From contig WUAK01000105.1 in assembly GCA_009827205.1 (NCBI GenBank), positions 1 through 8,715 on the forward strand: DNA of 8,715 nucleotides, in the 5' to 3' direction. How positions within the stretch are numbered: position 1 is the stretch's first letter; each line of letters begins with the position of its first letter. A program made the position numbers and the translations under genes. Of the stretch, positions 6,239-8,715 are shown in pieces. The notes below the pieces were generated by a model. That model had not been told where the DNA came from. It ran no database searches and saw nothing but the letters and a program-made list of their open reading frames with translations. This stretch comes from Phycisphaeraceae bacterium. GTDB lineage: Bacteria; Planctomycetota; Phycisphaerae; Phycisphaerales; UBA1924.

Positions 6239-6748
6239 ATGGGACACGCAGGAAAGAAACGGCTCGTTTCAGTGCTCGCGCTCGCTCTCGCGGCGGGTGT
6301 GCTCGTGCCAGCAGGGTCAGCCGATGCGCAGTGGCGCGGCAATGACAGGTGGGGCCATGACAGGCACCACGAGAGAGACAGCATCGGCACGCTTTTCATC
6401 GATGGGAAGCGGTACTGCCTCGAAGGCAGGCGCAGCATTGCATACGAGATCTGCGAAGCGTTCCGATGCGCGGGATACAGAGCATCGGTTCACGGCGGCT
6501 GTGTCACCGTGCGCTATCGGGGGTGTTCGCCCCGTGTCTCGCTCAACGGTTGCGAGTACGCCATCAAGGTATCCCGCTCATTTGGCTGCCTCACGATCAG
6601 ACCCTACAAACCCAATCGGCACAGGTTCGATCGACCCGTGTACCGAGACTGGCACTACGAAAGGCCGAGCAGACGTCACTGGCATCGCTGGCAGCCCAGA
6701 CGGTACAGCCAAAGATGCTCGGTTGGAGGGATCTCCATCCACTTCTGA
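6239..6748 (+). CDS. Small exported Cys/Arg/His-rich protein of unknown function
   Basis: The product is 169 residues from ATG 6239, chosen because AAAGGGA lies 5 nt upstream and the protein then begins directly with a typical signal peptide: MGHAGKKRL, a hydrophobic core, and SADA|Q after residue 30. An in-frame ATG at 6200 lacks a ribosome site and would put 13 extra residues before it. The mature part starts with an Arg/His/Asp-rich stretch (31-46) and has eight cysteines at 60, 72, 77, 88, 96, 105, 117 and 160. The even number fits disulfides in an exported protein. The C-terminal third (121-159) is very basic and aromatic, with repeated RHW/RW/DWHY patterns. I recognise no family. It may bind polyanions, cell-wall material or metal, but this is a guess from composition. 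It is divergent from the TPR/sigma-like operon. Confidence 0.85.
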   Translation: MGHAGKKRLVSVLALALAAGVLVPAGSADAQWRGNDRWGHDRHHERDSIGTLFIDGKRYCLEGRRSIAYEICEAFRCAGYRASVHGGCVTVRYRGCSPRVSLNGCEYAIKVSRSFGCLTIRPYKPNRHRFDRPVYRDWHYERPSRRHWHRWQPRRYSQRCSVGGISIHF

Positions 6749-6778
6749 AGCATGAGTTCTGACAACCACATCAGCCGG

Positions 6779-6804
6779 CAACCCGCCCGATCCGAGGCGG
6801 GTTG
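6779..6804. terminator. Hairpin at the convergent junction, probable bidirectional terminator
   Basis: CAACCCGCC (6779-6787) and GGCGGGTTG (6796-6804) form a perfect 9 bp stem with an 8 nt loop. It sits 30 bp after the stop of the plus-strand Cys-rich gene and 39 bp beyond the stop of the minus-strand operon. No T run follows on either strand. The design matches the hairpin at 4497-4536. Confidence 0.65.
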
Positions 6805-6843
6805 TCGCGTCGAACTTCTTCGAGTGATCCATACTCTCATCAA

Positions 6844-7566
6844 CTATTCAGAGCGTGTAACATCCTGCTCGGTAACTCGGATCACGGATAGACCCTTCTC
6901 TACCGAGATCGATCCACGAACTTCGACTTGCGAACCAACGAGCGAGAGTAGTGACTCGGGTAAGGTATTGTTGTTCTCGACGGCAAGCACACCTGCGACG
7001 CGTTCACCTGTGGCTGCCTGCCCAACAAAGAGAGGTGGGATCCCGCCTCGCAGGCACAGGATCGCACACGCCCTGTGAGATCTTCCCTTGCCTGGTTTCA
7101 TCGCACCGAGATAGCACTTGCTGTCGAGAATCTCCCCGATCGCGCTTACTACAGTTGCTTCAGCTGAGTTGGTCTCGATTGCGACTTCTTCCTCAATGAG
7201 TTCGTGACCAAAGAGCTCGATCGCGCGCCAGCCGTCTCGCTCCAGGAGTGTGCCTCGAACACGTAACGCTGATCCATCAAGGCCGGTGAAGCGTTCGGCA
7301 CTCCCGAATTTGCCTGGCTCAACCAGCAGCATCGGACCTTCGGTCGTCTCAAGATACGGGTATGGACTTTCTCGAAGTATCCCAGTGTGCGATGAAGCCT
7401 CGGCCATCCAGACCGCTTGGCCCGGCGAGCGAGTCGTGAACGAGAGAAGAAGGCCTAACCCGACTGCAGCACCTATCAGAACGGGCACAACGTACCGCAG
7501 GAGCGCCGTGTACCTCTTGGGCACAGGCAGATACCCGACGTAGATCGAATCGCCAGAGTTAGTCAT
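6844..7566 (-). CDS. Membrane-anchored protein with Cys-x15-Cys-x3-Cys cluster
   Basis: The product is 240 residues from ATG 7566, chosen because GGAG lies 7 nt upstream. The open frame extends 21 codons further but without a ribosome site. The gene overlaps the end of the Rieske fusion gene by 8 bp, so it is the last gene of that operon. One membrane helix lies at about 22-43, placing most of the protein on one side, probably the periplasm. Residues ~95-125 form a beta-rich segment (ALRVRGTLLERDGWRAIEL). The standout motif is at 150-180: KCYLGAMKPGKG, then HRACAILCLRGGIPPLF, giving C151, C167, C171 and H165. These residues could bind a metal or heme, or form a redox disulfide, but no standard CXXCH heme site is present. 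I have an impression that this motif recurs in uncharacterised bacterial proteins next to membrane redox genes, but could not check this. A redox partner role for the Rieske protein is inferred from the operon. Confidence 0.82.
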   Translation of the reverse strand: MTNSGDSIYVGYLPVPKRYTALLRYVVPVLIGAAVGLGLLLSFTTRSPGQAVWMAEASSHTGILRESPYPYLETTEGPMLLVEPGKFGSAERFTGLDGSALRVRGTLLERDGWRAIELFGHELIEEEVAIETNSAEATVVSAIGEILDSKCYLGAMKPGKGRSHRACAILCLRGGIPPLFVGQAATGERVAGVLAVENNNTLPESLLSLVGSQVEVRGSISVEKGLSVIRVTEQDVTRSE

Positions 7567-8557
7567 CTCTCGGCTCCGGATTGACAAGCACGCGGCTGCC
7601 CTCGACTCGGACTTCATACGTACGAACACGCTCGGTATAAGGCGGAGGGGAGCAGCCCGTCGCAGGGTCGTACTGGTAGCCGTGCCAAGGGCATGTCAGG
7701 CAGCCATCGATGACCTGCCCCTCGCCGAGCGGCCCGCCTTGGTGGGCGCACACGTTCGACATCGCCGTAATAGTGCCCCCGTTGTTCACAACCGCGATCG
7801 CCTCACGCCCCGCCTGCCTGACGACTCGAGCCCTGCTCGTGGGGATCTCACTCACCTCGCAGACGTCGATCCAGCCTGCTTCAATTTCAGAGTTTGCGCG
7901 GTCAGATATTCGCTGTTTCAAACCAGCGGCGATGTGCAGACCTCCTAGCCACACAACACCGAGCGTGAGCAGAGCTGGTGTAACAGCACCCTGTTTGTCC
8001 TGCATCGCGCCGAAGGCAACGTGCAGAACAACCAACGCGTACGCCGCGTACACGCACATGTGCATCGCTTTCCAGAAACGGTGCCCGAGGTTTGCAAGCC
8101 AAAAATCGTGACTCGTTGCGGCCATCACGAAGAATATGATGAAAGCGATGAACCCAAGCAGCTCATAGGGCACTCCTCCGCCCTGCGAGTTGAGCACAGC
8201 TGAAAGAGGGTTCACAGTACCGAAACCGCCGTAGAAGCCAATCACAAGAAACGCGTGCAAGAACGCTGTAGCGAAGAACATCACACCCATATGTCGCCGG
8301 TTGTACAGCAGGGGCGTAAAGCGTTCATCAATCCTAGCTAGAGGGCCGATCGACAGAATGATGTGCAGCATCACGATCGCAAGAACTCCAAACCCGCGCA
8401 AGAGCAGGATCGGAGGGCTGATCTCGCTTGGCGCCGGGTGTTTGACCATCCCAACAACCACGTAAGCCGCGAGAAAGAGCACCATCCCGAGAAGAGTGAT
8501 GATGTCGTAGATCTTCTTATGCCTATTCCATTGGATGAGCACGTAGCGGTTGCTCAT
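7559..8557 (-). CDS. Ferric-reductase-like membrane domain fused to Rieske [2Fe-2S] domain
   Basis: The product is 332 residues. Residues 1-215 hold about six membrane helices (roughly 17-38, 51-71, 90-110, 131-148, 165-185, 194-212), in the style of the ferric reductase-like transmembrane domain that binds b-type heme. Candidate ligands within or beside helices are H65, H101, H166 and H179. A linker leads to a Rieske-type domain at ~228-328 with both cluster motifs: C270-A-H272 and C289-P-W-H292, with G-P-L and G-Y beside them as expected. Both Cys and both His ligands are present, so a functional cluster is likely. C286 and C302 are additional. The protein should pass electrons between a [2Fe-2S] cluster and membrane heme; the direction and the partners are unknown. 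There is no FAD/NAD domain, so it is not a complete ferric reductase. The start overlaps the upstream stop (ATGA) and the end overlaps the downstream start by 8 bp. Confidence 0.93.
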   Translation of the reverse strand: MSNRYVLIQWNRHKKIYDIITLLGMVLFLAAYVVVGMVKHPAPSEISPPILLLRGFGVLAIVMLHIILSIGPLARIDERFTPLLYNRRHMGVMFFATAFLHAFLVIGFYGGFGTVNPLSAVLNSQGGGVPYELLGFIAFIIFFVMAATSHDFWLANLGHRFWKAMHMCVYAAYALVVLHVAFGAMQDKQGAVTPALLTLGVVWLGGLHIAAGLKQRISDRANSEIEAGWIDVCEVSEIPTSRARVVRQAGREAIAVVNNGGTITAMSNVCAHQGGPLGEGQVIDGCLTCPWHGYQYDPATGCSPPPYTERVRTYEVRVEGSRVLVNPEPRDD

Positions 8558-8694
8558 CGGGCACCATCCGTCTGTTCTATGTCATGTGCAGGCGAGATTG
8601 GACGTTGCATTGCTGCAAAGACGACTATCGCCAGCAGCAGCGGACCGATCAGGCACCATGCTGCAAGGTGTACCCGGCGCTGATTCCGTGTCAT
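8554..8694 (-). CDS. Small single-span membrane protein, first visible gene of the redox operon
   Basis: ATG 8694 to TGA 8554 gives 46 residues: a basic start MTRNQRRVH, one hydrophobic helix at about 9-29 (LAAWCLIGPLLLAIVVFAA), and a short polar end. The stop overlaps the ATG of the Rieske fusion gene by 4 bp (ATGA), which strongly suggests a real, translationally coupled gene. It may be an assembly or stabilising subunit of the membrane redox protein; this is inferred from position only. The ribosome site cannot be assessed because the sequence beyond about 8699 matches a sequencing adapter. The in-frame TGA just upstream of the ATG uses an adapter base, so the gene could in reality start further upstream. 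Confidence 0.65.
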   Translation of the reverse strand: MTRNQRRVHLAAWCLIGPLLLAIVVFAAMQRPISPAHDIEQTDGAR

Positions 8695-8699
8695 GATTC

Positions 8700-8715
8700 A
8701 GATCGGAAGAGCACC
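8700..8715. other. Probable Illumina adapter remnant at the sequence end
   Basis: Bases 8700-8714 read AGATCGGAAGAGCAC, identical to the first 15 bases of the Illumina TruSeq adapter. The last base, C, differs from the expected A. A 15-base match exactly at the end of a sequence is very unlikely by chance, so this is most likely untrimmed adapter and not genome. Confidence 0.88.

Noticed and set aside
7567..7629. Longer start at 7629 for the Cys-cluster membrane protein
   Set aside because: The extension lies inside the coding end of the Rieske fusion gene with no ribosome site; ATG 7566 has GGAG 7 nt upstream and makes a typical operon overlap.
7559..8557. Calling the fusion protein MsrQ/YedZ or a complete ferric reductase
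   Set aside because: No MsrP-type partner gene is visible, the protein carries a Rieske domain that MsrQ lacks, and there is no FAD/NAD domain. Only the general membrane-domain relationship is supported.
8363..8683. Plus-strand open frame of 106 codons near the right end
   Set aside because: It is antisense to the well-supported Rieske fusion and the small membrane protein, and its composition has no recognisable domain.

Overview
The window looks like part of a Planctomycetota genome, most likely class Phycisphaerae. The evidence is family content, not a database search. There is an ECF sigma factor of the type abundant in planctomycetes directly followed by a Ser/Thr kinase gene. There is also a very long secreted repeat protein ending in a two-loop, cysteine-flanked dockerin-like tail of the kind found on many Phycisphaerae exported proteins. 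Base composition is moderately GC-rich by eye. The right end carries 15 bases identical to an Illumina adapter, so this is probably the end of an assembled contig.

Layout, left to right. (A) 1-1029, minus strand: an ECF sigma factor gene followed after 8 bp by the start of a protein kinase gene that runs off the left edge. (B) 1203-4448, plus strand: a 1081-residue exported protein with a signal peptide, 4.4 tandem copies of a ~185-residue unit, an autotransporter-passenger-like segment and the dockerin-like tail. It diverges from the sigma gene across a ~170 bp gap. (C) 4561-5987, minus strand: a two-gene operon encoding a TPR-like protein and a sigma-like protein with an unusual C-terminal hydrophobic tail. 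That tail has its own Shine-Dalgarno and start codon and may be a separate small exported peptide. The operon has a good ECF-type promoter candidate inside a palindrome. (D) 6239-6748, plus strand: a small exported cysteine-, arginine- and histidine-rich protein, divergent from operon C. (E) 6844-8694, minus strand: a tightly overlapping three-gene membrane redox operon. It encodes a 46-residue single-span protein, a six-helix ferric-reductase-like membrane domain fused to a Rieske [2Fe-2S] domain, and a membrane-anchored protein with a Cys-x15-Cys-x3-Cys cluster.

Two patterns link these parts. Each sigma-encoding unit (A and C) is divergent from a gene for an exported protein (B and D), which fits cell-envelope regulation but does not prove it. 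Both convergent gene junctions (B/C and D/E) contain a perfect GC-rich hairpin without a T tract. No RNA gene, insertion sequence, CRISPR array or phage gene was seen. The least ordinary items are the sigma-like gene with the nested peptide and its promoter, and the Rieske/ferric-reductase operon.
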